Assembly (NCBI GenBank): GCA_946482165.1
Contig: CAMLQS010000015.1
Span: 1 to 32,530, forward strand
Reading direction: 5' to 3'
DNA from: an uncultured Verrucomicrobiota bacterium
Lineage (GTDB): Bacteria > Verrucomicrobiota > Verrucomicrobiae > Opitutales > Opitutaceae
Length of the DNA: 32,530 bases
The notes beneath the pieces are model-generated. The model searched no databases and was not told the DNA's origin. It was given only the letters and a program-made list of their open reading frames with translations. Position 1 is the stretch's first letter, and each line of letters opens with the position of its first letter. Position numbers and translations under genes: made by a program. Shown here piece by piece: positions 23,521 to 32,200 of the stretch.

Positions 23521-24762
23521 TCAGCGCTCCGAGGCCATGCGGCGGGCGACGGAGTCGAGCTGGTCGAGCTGGGACGGCGTGGCGGAGCCCGGTTTGCCGA
23601 AGGGCCAGGTGCCGTCGGCGAGGAAACGTTCGCAGAGCTCGGCGATCCCGCGCACGGGCACGAACGTGGAAGGACTGTCGTCGCCGGTCACGCGCGAGAC
23701 GAGTTCCGCCGGGAAACGCTGGATCTGGCCCGCGGCGATGTAGGAAAGAGCGTGCAGATGCACGAACGGCCGGCTGTCGGGCAATGTGGTCGGCGGGCGC
23801 GCGGCAGGCGTGCGGAAGCAGGCGAAGAAGGCGCGGAAATTTTCCACCTGCGCGTCGAATTCGCCGAAGCGCACCGTCTCGACGCCGCCCGCGTGCCAAC
23901 GGATGTCGGCGCGGTCGTTGGTGATGTAGTCGATGGTGGCACGGTCGCAGACGAGCGTCTCGCGATGGGTGTGCGGGCCCATGCAGGCGTGGGTGAGCGC
24001 GATGCGGATCGGGACGCCGGTATCGGTGTCGATCGAGAGGAAGAACGTGTCCGCGCCTTGGATGTCGTGGGCGCGAAGGAGGCTGGCGCGCACTTTGGTG
24101 GGGGTGGCCCAGCGGTCCTGCGCCCCTGTGCCCGCCCAGTGCAGGATGTTGTGCACATGGTGGGAGAGGGCGTTGCCGACGCAGGAGTCGAGGATGAGGC
24201 GGCCGTCGTTCCCGACAAGGCGGCCGGCCCAGGTGTTGCGGGTGAAGTAATCCGTCCCGCGCGGCCAGAGGCCGAGGAGGTGCGCGGAGCGCAGGGCGCC
24301 AAATTCGCCTTTGAGGAGGCGGCGTTTGATGGCTTGGCGAGGTTGCTCGGTGATGAAGTTGAAGCCGACGAGCGTGGGCACCTTGGCTTTGGCGTCGGTG
24401 GCGATCATCCGCTCCAACTCGCAGGGGTCGAGGGTGGGGGGCTTTTCCAGATAGACGGCGAGCCCGCGCTCGACGATGGCGCGGTGCATCTCGGCGTGCA
24501 GGGGGATGGGGGTGGGCACGGTGACGACGTCCAGCTGGCCGGCGTGCTGCTCAAGCATCTTGCGGTAGTCGTCGTGGATCGAGACGCCTCGCGCGTTGAA
24601 TTTCCACTCGGCCTGTTTGGCGGCAAAGTTCTGCGGGGCGGGGTCGCAGGTGCAAACCAGGCGCGCTTCGCGCGAGGCTTCGAGTTGGAGAATGGCTTCG
24701 TGGTGGCGGGCGGCGTAGCCGCCCATCCCGATGATGCCGACGCGGATCGGGGTGGTTGTCAT
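23521..24762 (-). CDS. Gfo/Idh/MocA-family oxidoreductase
   Basis: A 413-residue NAD(P)-dependent dehydrogenase. The Rossmann fold starts RVGIIGMGGYAARHHEAIL (7-25), followed by the active-site motif LEKPPTLDP and the C-terminal catalytic domain with DSCVGNALSHHVHNILHW. It is longer than the copy at 8410 and belongs to a different branch, often tied to carbohydrate degradation in this kind of bacterium (inference). There is no signal peptide. The sequence before the ATG is pyrimidine-rich (CCTCTCTCCTTTAG) without a Shine-Dalgarno site. It is a single gene, divergent from the small membrane-protein gene by 192 bp. The substrate is unknown. Confidence 0.87.
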   Translation of the reverse strand: MTTTPIRVGIIGMGGYAARHHEAILQLEASREARLVCTCDPAPQNFAAKQAEWKFNARGVSIHDDYRKMLEQHAGQLDVVTVPTPIPLHAEMHRAIVERGLAVYLEKPPTLDPCELERMIATDAKAKVPTLVGFNFITEQPRQAIKRRLLKGEFGALRSAHLLGLWPRGTDYFTRNTWAGRLVGNDGRLILDSCVGNALSHHVHNILHWAGTGAQDRWATPTKVRASLLRAHDIQGADTFFLSIDTDTGVPIRIALTHACMGPHTHRETLVCDRATIDYITNDRADIRWHAGGVETVRFGEFDAQVENFRAFFACFRTPAARPPTTLPDSRPFVHLHALSYIAAGQIQRFPAELVSRVTGDDSPSTFVPVRGIAELCERFLADGTWPFGKPGSATPSQLDQLDSVARRMASER

Positions 24763-24954
24763 CTAAAGGAGAGAGGGTTCGTGCGTTGAAGGATGGAAAG
24801 CCAGTGCAATGGATATCCTACAGTTCCAAAGCGAGCGTGGCGTTGCTTTACCGTTTGCCTGGCGGTGCAGATCAGAAGGTGCGTGGTCGGAGAAAGCGCG
24901 TGTCCGCTTAACTGTTGCCACCGCGCGGGCTATCGATGGGTTCGGGGGGATTTT

Positions 24955-25446
24955 ATGTCCCTCGATCCGTCTTCCAGCTCCAGTTCCCCTGAGTCGGGCG
25001 AGGCTTCCGCCTCTTTGCGCGAACCCGTTGCACCGTCCTCCAATCTTGTTTTCGCGGTTGTCGCCGGCATCGTGGCGATGCTCGTCGGCACGGCAATCTG
25101 GGTGGGTGTCACTGTCGCGACCAATTTCCAGATCGGCTACATGGCCGTGGGCGTGGGCTTTCTTGTGGGCCTCGCGATGCGTTTCGCGGGGCGCGGCGTC
25201 GGTCAGCCTTATCATGTGGTCGGCGCCGTGCTCGCCTTGCTGGGCTGCGCATTGGGGAATCTGTTCACCGGCTGCGTGCTCGTGGCGCGTGCGCAGGAAG
25301 TTTCTTTCGGCGAGGTGGTCTCGGCGCTGAACGTGGAAATGGCGGGCGAGATCATGGGCGTTATGTTCAGCCCCATGGACATCCTGTTCTACGTCTTGGC
25401 GGCGATGGCGGGCTGGAAATACTCGGTGCTGCAGGGGGCGGAGTAG
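24955..25446 (+). CDS. Hypothetical four-helix membrane protein
   Basis: A 163-residue protein with a Ser/Pro-rich cytosolic N-terminus (about 1-25) and four hydrophobic helices (about 29-52, 58-76, 83-107 and 140-156). The Gly-rich segment MAVGVGFLVGLAMRFAGRGVG is its most distinctive part and recalls small membrane proteins of unknown function from many phyla. It has one of the few Shine-Dalgarno-like sequences here: GGGGGGA four bases before the ATG, which settles the start. The next gene starts 3 nt after its stop, so the two form a pair. Confidence 0.75.
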   Translation: MSLDPSSSSSSPESGEASASLREPVAPSSNLVFAVVAGIVAMLVGTAIWVGVTVATNFQIGYMAVGVGFLVGLAMRFAGRGVGQPYHVVGAVLALLGCALGNLFTGCVLVARAQEVSFGEVVSALNVEMAGEIMGVMFSPMDILFYVLAAMAGWKYSVLQGAE

Positions 25447-25448
25447 GC

Positions 25449-26135
25449 GTGAGGAAATCGGCGATGAAGGCGGCGGTTCTTTTGTTCGCTTGCGCGGCGT
25501 TGCTCCATGCGGCGGAGCCGGGGAGCGATTCCTTGGTTCCGTCGGCGAAGGATTTTTCGGAATTCTGGCCGCCGGCGGATAAGGGGGCGGGGACGGAGGT
25601 GGTCGTGCAGGTGTTGGACGTGCGCGAGCGGGGTCGCGCCGAGCCTTGGCCGGAGGCGCCGCTTTCGCAATGGCTGGAGGGTGACGGCGTCCGGTCTGTT
25701 CCCGCGAAGCTCAATCTCGTCGCCACGACGGAGCGTCTGACATCCATCAAGACCGATCCCGCCGGCGTGGTGTTGGCGGCCCCGTGCTCCATCGGGTGGA
25801 TTTTGTTTCTGCGACCGGACGAGACGGAGGATCCCGGGCTCTACTCGATAAAGTGTTTCTCAACCTTCTTGTCGTTGAGCGGGTGGACGGAGGCGGGCGG
25901 CGTCCCGCTTCCGTTGCGGAAAAGTTCTTCCGCGCGTTTTCAGTGGAGGGTGAACAACCGTTGGTTTCTTGTCGCGTCCGGCGAATCGGCGCCGCCCTCC
26001 GCTCCCGGCGAAAAGGATGCGGAACAGGCCGCGCTGTATGTGCGGGTCGAGGACGGTTCGGCTCCCGCGGCCACGGTGATAAAGGTTCGGGAAGCGCTTC
26101 CCGCGGCCAAGCCTGGAGGCCAAACATCGCGTTGA
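25449..26135 (+). CDS. Hypothetical secreted/periplasmic protein
   Basis: A 228-residue protein, not recognised. The N-terminus MRKSAMKAAVLLFACAALLHAAEP is a Sec signal peptide, with likely cleavage after HAA. The mature part has a beta-rich look (EVVVQVLDVRERG, AKLNLVATTERL, GWILFLRPDE, FQWRVNNRWFLVA). The GTG at 25449 is preceded by GGAG; an ATG at 25464 gives an equally good signal peptide. It sits 2 nt after the membrane-protein stop codon and 46 bp before gpsA, so it may be co-transcribed with both. Confidence 0.7.
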   Translation: MRKSAMKAAVLLFACAALLHAAEPGSDSLVPSAKDFSEFWPPADKGAGTEVVVQVLDVRERGRAEPWPEAPLSQWLEGDGVRSVPAKLNLVATTERLTSIKTDPAGVVLAAPCSIGWILFLRPDETEDPGLYSIKCFSTFLSLSGWTEAGGVPLPLRKSSSARFQWRVNNRWFLVASGESAPPSAPGEKDAEQAALYVRVEDGSAPAATVIKVREALPAAKPGGQTSR

Positions 26136-26181
26136 TTCTCCGTGCGCTCCGGGCGCGGCGTGTTTTTAACCCCAGTCACGC

Positions 26182-27183
26182 ATGAACATCGTCGTTGTTG
26201 GCGCCGGCGCCTGGGGCACGGCTTTCGTTCTTCACCTTTGTCGGCTGGGCCACACGGTCACGCTCGCGCCGCGGCGTTTTGAGCAGGCGCTCGCGCTGGC
26301 GTCGACGCGAGAGAACGCCGATTACCTGCCGGGTTTTAAACTGCCGCAGTCGGTGCAAATCGGGCACGAGCTGATCCCCGTGCTCATGGAGGCGGAGCTG
26401 GTTCTCCTCGCCTGCCCTTCGCAGGCCTTGCGCGAGACCGCGACGCGCGTGCAGGCCTCGCGGGGACTGGCAACGCGGCTCAGGCTCGTGCTTTCGCTCG
26501 CGAAGGGATTGGAGCTCGGCACGCATCTGCGTCCCGCGGAAGTGATGGCTGCGGTGTTGCCGGGTCTCGCCGTGGGTTCCCTCACTGGCCCGACCAACGC
26601 CGCCGAGGTCGCTTCAGGCAGGCCCTGCGCGATGGTGTTGGCGGCGCAGGGAGCGGACGAGGCCCTTCTCGCCGAGGTGCAGGCGGCGCTCAGCGGGCCG
26701 ACCTTGCGCGTTTATCGCAGCGACGACGTCGCGGGCGTGGAGTTTGGCGGCTGCCTCAAGAATGTTTACGCGATCGCGGCCGGTTGTTGCGACGGGTTGA
26801 AGCTTGGCGACAACGCCAAGGCCGCGCTGCTCACCCGCGCGCTCGCCGAGATGGTGCGCGTGGGGGTGGCTCTCGGCGCCAAGCCCGAGACCTTCTACGG
26901 CCTCGGCGGCTTTGGCGACCTGGTGGCGACTTGCACGGGCGCGTGGTCGCGCAATCGCACCTTCGGGCAGCGCCTCGGCGAAGGGAAAACGGCGGACGAG
27001 CTGATCGCCGCGAGCAAGAGTGTGGTCGAGGGTTACCGCACGGCGCAGAGTTTTCTCGAACTCGTGCGCGAACGCGGCATCGACGCGCCGATTTTGGCCG
27101 AGATACATGGCATCCTTTACGCCGGAAAGCCGCCCGCCGAGGCACTCGCGACGCTCATGGGCCGCGAGTTGAAGCGCGAGTGA
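26182..27183 (+). CDS. gpsA: Glycerol-3-phosphate dehydrogenase [NAD(P)+]
   Basis: Reduces dihydroxyacetone phosphate to sn-glycerol-3-phosphate for phospholipid synthesis, in the cytoplasm. The 333 residues fit the family. The nucleotide-binding GAGAWGTA is at 7-14, LTGPTNAAEVASG is the family segment usually reading SGPSFAxEV, the catalytic lysine lies in EFGGCLKNVYAIAAG, and GLGGFGDLVATC and GRELKRE complete the C-terminal domain. SGPTNAAEV and TLAPRRFEQ are modest departures from the consensus and recur in some deep-branching homologues. The ATG has no Shine-Dalgarno site. The gene converges on the ArsC-like gene 53 bp away. Confidence 0.94.
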   Translation: MNIVVVGAGAWGTAFVLHLCRLGHTVTLAPRRFEQALALASTRENADYLPGFKLPQSVQIGHELIPVLMEAELVLLACPSQALRETATRVQASRGLATRLRLVLSLAKGLELGTHLRPAEVMAAVLPGLAVGSLTGPTNAAEVASGRPCAMVLAAQGADEALLAEVQAALSGPTLRVYRSDDVAGVEFGGCLKNVYAIAAGCCDGLKLGDNAKAALLTRALAEMVRVGVALGAKPETFYGLGGFGDLVATCTGAWSRNRTFGQRLGEGKTADELIAASKSVVEGYRTAQSFLELVRERGIDAPILAEIHGILYAGKPPAEALATLMGRELKRE

Positions 27184-27215
27184 GGGGAAGGGATCTGCGA
27201 TCGCGCGAGTCCAAC

Positions 27216-27233
27216 GGCGGCTAGCAGACCGCC
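27216..27233. terminator. Weak hairpin between convergent gpsA and ArsC-like genes
   Basis: GGCGG and CCGCC are 5-bp arms with an 8-nt loop in a 53-bp gap. No T-run follows, so it is only a tentative terminator. Confidence 0.25.
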
Positions 27234-27236
27234 CGC

Positions 27237-27614
27237 TCAGACGAGGGCGTCGCGCCAGGCGGCCTCGTTGAAGCCGACGAGACCGAGCGGCTTCGTTGCG
27301 GAGCGAAGCAGGAAAGGGCGTTTCACGAGATTGCCGTTGGCGGCGAGACGCGCGAGGAAGTCGGCCTCGGGGAGCGTGTCGAGGACGTCGCCGAGTTTTT
27401 CCGCGCGATAGTCGCCGCCGGAGGTGTTGCACAAGCGGCGACGCTCGCCGCCGAGCAGGCCGAGCATGGCGCGCAACTCGCCCACGGTGGGTGGCGTTTC
27501 GCGAATGGCCCGCTCCTCGAAGGCGATGCCCTGCGCGGCGAGCCACTTGGCGGCTTTGCGGCAGGTGTCGCAGTTCTTGTAGGTGTAGAGGGTGATGGGG
27601 GCGGCGGCAGGCAT
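27237..27614 (-). CDS. ArsC/Spx/YffB-family reductase
   Basis: A 125-residue thioredoxin-fold protein. It begins ITLYTYKNCDTCRKAAKWL with the redox CxxC motif (CDTC), continues with ERAIRETPPTVGELRAML and LCNTSGGDYRAEKL, and ends RPFLLRSATKPLGLVGFNEAAW. This fits the YffB/ArsC-like group; arsenate as substrate is not established, since YffB relatives appear to be glutathione-dependent thiol reductases. The ATG at 27614 is used because the fold begins about six residues later; an earlier in-frame ATG would run into purC. It starts 28 bp after the purC stop on the same strand, so the two are probably one transcript. Confidence 0.83.
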   Translation of the reverse strand: MPAAAPITLYTYKNCDTCRKAAKWLAAQGIAFEERAIRETPPTVGELRAMLGLLGGERRRLCNTSGGDYRAEKLGDVLDTLPEADFLARLAANGNLVKRPFLLRSATKPLGLVGFNEAAWRDALV

Positions 27615-27642
27615 GGCGGCGGCGAACGGGCGCGTGCTTTGC

Positions 27643-28557
27643 TTAACCGAGCAGATTGCGCAGGGCCTGAAGGTATTTGTCGCGCGTGCGCTCAATGACC
27701 CCGGCGGGCAACGAGGGCGCGGGCGGCTGCTGGTTCCACTTGAGCGCGAGCAGATGATCGCGGACGAACTGCTTGTCGTAGCTCGGTGGCGAGCAATCCA
27801 CCCGATACTCGCTGGCGGGCCAGTAGCGGGACGAATCGGGGGTGAGGACCTCGTCGATCAGCACGAGTTTGCCGGAGGCGTCGGTGCCGAACTCGAATTT
27901 CGTGTCGGCGAGGATCATGCCCGCCTGGGCCGCGGTGTCGTGGCCGAGAGAATACAGGGCGAGGCTGGCGGTCTTCACCTGCTCGTAGAGCGCCGCCCCG
28001 ACGATGGCCGCGCCCTGCGCGTCGTCGATGGGGGCGTCGTGCTCTCCCTTGGGAGCCTTGGTGGTTGGCGTGAAGAGCGGGGAGGGGAGGCGATCCGCCT
28101 GACGAAGGCCGACGGGCAGGCGGTGTCCGCAGACGACGCCGGTCTTTTGGTAGGACGCCCAGCCGCTGCCGACGAGGTAGCCGCGCACCACGCACTCGAT
28201 GGCGAGGGGTTTCAGCTTGCGCACAATCATGCTGCGGAGTTGCAGGTCGCGGTCGGTGATGCCGCGACGGGCGAACTCGCCTGCCTGATCAGGAAGGAGG
28301 TGGTTTTCAATGATGCTGGTCGTGCGGGAGAACCACCAGTGGCTCATCTGCGTGAGCAGGATGCCCTTGCCCGGAATGCCGTCGGGAAGGATGACGTCGA
28401 AGGCGGAAAGCCGGTCGGTCGCGACGAGGAGCAAGGCGTCGCCGAGGTCGAAGATTTCGCGGACCTTGCCCGAGGCGATCTTGGGGAAGGGAAGGCCGTC
28501 GATGGACGTGCGGGCTTGGGCGGGCAGGGCGGCGGCGATCTGGGCGGAGGACAACAT
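27643..28557 (-). CDS. purC: SAICAR synthetase (phosphoribosylaminoimidazole-succinocarboxamide synthase)
   Basis: Ligates aspartate to CAIR with ATP in de novo purine synthesis. The 304 residues match the longer, Ade1-like form and not the ~240-residue Bacillus form. SGKVREIFDLGDALLLVATDR is the N-terminal ATP-binding strand pair, LPDGIPGKG and the signature IECVVRGYLVGSGW follow, and LADTKFEFG and LIDEVLTPDSSRYW hold the second signature. The C-terminus (SYDKQFVRDHLLAL) is also typical. The ATG at 28557 has a pyrimidine-rich upstream sequence and no Shine-Dalgarno site. It diverges from the glutaredoxin-like gene across 198 bp and is followed by the ArsC-like gene. Confidence 0.96.
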   Translation of the reverse strand: MLSSAQIAAALPAQARTSIDGLPFPKIASGKVREIFDLGDALLLVATDRLSAFDVILPDGIPGKGILLTQMSHWWFSRTTSIIENHLLPDQAGEFARRGITDRDLQLRSMIVRKLKPLAIECVVRGYLVGSGWASYQKTGVVCGHRLPVGLRQADRLPSPLFTPTTKAPKGEHDAPIDDAQGAAIVGAALYEQVKTASLALYSLGHDTAAQAGMILADTKFEFGTDASGKLVLIDEVLTPDSSRYWPASEYRVDCSPPSYDKQFVRDHLLALKWNQQPPAPSLPAGVIERTRDKYLQALRNLLG

Positions 28558-28755
28558 GGAAGGGGCAGTCGGGCGAAAAATCGGGCGGCGCGCACCACGA
28601 AAAATACGTCGATCCCGCTCCGCGCCACCCCGCACCGGGGCGCTCCGGGGCCGCCGGGGGGCGCGTTTTTTGCTTATCGCCGGGAAATTTCCTTTCACGC
28701 GCCCATCCGCCTTCCCTACCTTGCGCGGCTTCTCGTCCTGCTTTTGCTGCCTGTC

Positions 28756-29091
28756 ATGAAAATCAAAGCCTATCTCAAACCCTCCTGTGGCTGGTCCAAC
28801 GGCGTGCGCGCCATCATGCGCAAGCACGGACTGGAGTTTGAGGACATCGACATCATCAACAACCGCGACAACTACGCGGAAATGGTCGCCAAGTCCGGCC
28901 AGCCCCTCTCGCCTTGCGTCGAGATCGACGGCGTCATGCTCGCCGATATCTCCGGCGAAGAGGTCGAAAACTACCTCTTGGCCAACGATCTCATCAAGCC
29001 GCTCGACAAGCCTGTCGACGTCCCCACCAACGCCGGCTGCTCCGACGAGGAGCACGCCAAGATGGCCACCAAGACCATCCGCTTCTTCTGA
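28756..29091 (+). CDS. Glutaredoxin-like protein with CGWS motif and C-terminal extension
   Basis: A 111-residue small redox protein. The glutaredoxin fold starts MKIKAYLKPSCGWSNGVRAIM; the active site CGWS (11-14) keeps only the first Cys and resembles the CGFS motif of monothiol glutaredoxins that bind Fe-S clusters with glutathione. The cis-proline region reads LSPCVEIDG with a further Cys at 54. The glutathione-binding end of the fold is ADISGEEVENYL. A 30-residue tail (82-111, with Cys95 in AGCSDEEH) goes beyond the usual length of about 80. No Shine-Dalgarno site. A terminator follows. A Grx role is likely; a cluster role is inference. Confidence 0.83.
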   Translation: MKIKAYLKPSCGWSNGVRAIMRKHGLEFEDIDIINNRDNYAEMVAKSGQPLSPCVEIDGVMLADISGEEVENYLLANDLIKPLDKPVDVPTNAGCSDEEHAKMATKTIRFF

Positions 29092-29156
29092 GTGCATTCA
29101 CGCCCGACATGCGTTGTCGCGGCGCTCGCCCTGAGACTTTTTTCCGCTCTTTCTCG

Positions 29157-29184
29157 GCGGCTCCGGCTTTCGGAGCCGCTTTTT
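29157..29184 (+). terminator. Intrinsic terminator of the glutaredoxin-like gene
   Basis: Perfect 9-bp arms GCGGCTCCG and CGGAGCCGC enclose GCTTT, followed by TTTTT. It starts 65 bp after the stop codon and about 100 bp before gltB. Confidence 0.85.
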
Positions 29185-29280
29185 CGTTTCGCCCTCATGC
29201 GATAAACTAATAATCGCACCTTACCCCTGATAGGTTTTTACCCCACCACTTCCTCGTCCCCACGCTCGAAATCTTCTGTC

Positions 29281-32200
29281 GTGAATAACCCGCGTCCCTC
29301 CGTGCCTGTCTCCACCCCCGCCGCTCGCAAGCCCGCCTTTGGCCGTCCCGCCAAACAGGGCCTCTACGATCCTTGGTTTGAGCATGACGCCTGCGGCGTC
29401 GGCTTCGTCGCCGACCTCAAGGGCCGCGCCTCCCATGATCTCGTGCGCAAGGGCATCCAGGTGCTCGAAAACCTCGACCACCGCGGCGCCGCCGGCAGCG
29501 AGCCCAACACCGGCGACGGCGCCGGCATCCTCATGCAGGTGCCGCACGCCTTCTGCGTCGAAGCCGCCAAGAAGGCCCGGATCACCCTTCCCGCCGCCGG
29601 CCTCTACGGCACCGGTCTCGTCTTCCTCCCGAAAAACGCCACCCAGCGCCGCAAGGTCGAGGAGAAGATCGTCTCCGTCGTGCAGGGCGAGGGCCTTGAG
29701 TTCCTCGGTTGGCGCACCGTCCCCACCGACAACTCCGACCTCGGCGAGACCGCCAAGGCCAGCGAGCCCGCCATCCGCCAGATTTTCATCGGCCGCCCCG
29801 CCAGCGTCACCGACGAGCTCGGCTTCGAGCGCAAGCTCTACGTCGTCCGCAAGCGCGCCGGCGCCGAGGTCCGCTCCGAGGGCCTGCTCGGCAGCGACAT
29901 GGTCTACTTCCCGAGCCTCTCGTCGCGCACCTTTGTTTACAAGGGCATGCTGCTCACCACGCAGCTCGCGAAGTATTTCCCGGACCTGCAAAACCCCGCG
30001 ATGACCACCGCCATCGCGCTGGTCCACTCGCGTTTTTCGACCAACACCTTTCCGTCCTGGGACCGCGCCCACCCGTATCGCTACGTGGCGCACAACGGCG
30101 AGATCAACACCCTGCGCGGCAACATCAACTGGATGCACGCCCGCCAGGCTCACTTCGTCTCCGACGCCTTCGGCGACGACATCAAGAAGATCCTCCCGGT
30201 CATCAACCCCAACGGCTCCGACTCGGCGATGTTCGACAACACGCTCGAGCTCCTCCACCTCGCCGGCCGCTCCCTGCCGCACGCGGTGATGATGATGATC
30301 CCCGAGCCCTGGTCCAACCACGAGACCATGGACGACACCCGGCGCGCGTTCTACCAATACCACGCCTGCCTCATGGAGCCGTGGGACGGCCCCGCGGCCA
30401 TGACCTTCACCGACGGCCACAGCATCGGCGCCGTCCTCGACCGCAACGGTCTCCGCCCCGCCCGCTACTACGTCACCAAGGACGGCCTGGTCGTTCTCGC
30501 TTCCGAGGCCGGCGTGCTCGAGTTCCCCGCCGCCGACGTCGTCGAGAAGGGCCGCCTCCAGCCCGGCCGTATGTTCTTGGTCGATACCAAGCAGGGCCGC
30601 ATCGTCCCCGACGAGGAGATCAAGCGCCAGCTCGCCGCCGAGTATCCCTACCGCGACTGGCTCAACGAGCACCTCGTCCATGTCGAGGACCTGCCCGCCG
30701 CGCCCGAGCTTCCCGCCCCCGACCGCGACACGCTCCAGCAGCGCCAGCTCGCCTTCGGCTACACCCACGAGGACGAGCGCGCCATCCTCACTCCGATGGC
30801 CCGCGACGGCGTCGAGGGCGTCGGCTCGATGGGTAACGACACGCCCCTCGCCGTTCTTTCGAACAAGCCCCGCCTGCTCTACGACTATTTCAAGCAGCTC
30901 TTCGCGCAGGTGACGAACCCGCCCATCGACTGCATCCGCGAGGAGATCATCACCTCCGCCGAGACCCGTCTCGGTTCCGAGGGCAACCTCCTCCAGCCCG
31001 GCGCCACCGCCTGCCGCCGCCTCGAGCTCGACTGGCCCGTCCTCACCAACGAGGAGTTCGCCAAGATCCGCCGCATGCAGCTCCCCGGCCTCAAGGTCGA
31101 GACCCTGCCCATCCTCTTCCGCGTCTCCCGCGGCGAGAAGGGCCTCGCCAAGGCCATGGAGGAACTCTGCGTCCTCGCCCGTCGCGCCATCGAGGAAGAC
31201 GAGGTCAACGTCCTCATCCTTTCCGACCGCGGCGTTACCAAGGACCACGCGCCCATCCCCTCGCTCCTCGCCGTCGCCGGCCTGCACCACTACCTCATCC
31301 GCGAGGGCCTGCGCACCCAGGTTTCGCTCGTGCTTGAGACCGGCGAGGCCCGCCAGGTTCACCACGTCGCCGTCCTCATTGGCTACGGCGTCAGCGCGAT
31401 CAATCCCTACCTCGCGTTCGAGACGATCGACGAGCTCATCCACGACGGACTCCTGCCCAACGTCGACCACAAGACCGCCTGCAAGAACCTCGTGAAGGCC
31501 CTCGCCAAGGGCGTCGTGAAGGTCATGTCGAAGATGGGCATTTCCGCCATCCAGTCCTACCGCGGCGCCCAGGTCTTCGAGGCCGTCGGCCTCCGCCAGG
31601 ACGTCATCGACCACTACTTCACCTGGACCCCCTCGCGCGTCGGCGGCATCGGCCTCGATGTCATCGCCCAGGAGGTGCTCATGCGCCACCGCGACGCCTT
31701 CGCCGACCGCAAGGTCAACGACCACGCCCTCCCCGCCGGCGGCCAGTTCAAGTGGCGCTCCGACGGCGAATACCATCTCTTCAATCCGGAATCGATCCAC
31801 GCCCTGCAAAAGTCCGTCCGCACCGGCGACTACAAGACTTTCAAGCAATATTCCGGTCTCGTTAACGATACGTCGAAGGAGCTCTGCACGCTCCGCGGCC
31901 TGCTCGACTTCAAGGCCACTGACGCGATCCCCATCGAGGAGGTCGAGTCCGTCGAAGCCATCCTCAAGCGCTTCAAGACCGGCGCCATGTCCTACGGCTC
32001 CATCTCGCAGGAGGCGCACGAGACGCTCGCCATCGCGATGAACCGCATCGGCGGCAAATCCAACACCGGCGAGGGCGGCGAAGACCCCGAGCGCTTCACC
32101 TGGACCAACGAAAAGGGCGACTCGAAGAACTCCGCCATCAAGCAGGTCGCCTCCGGCCGTTTCGGCGTGACGAGCAACTACCTCGTCAACGCCCGCGAGA

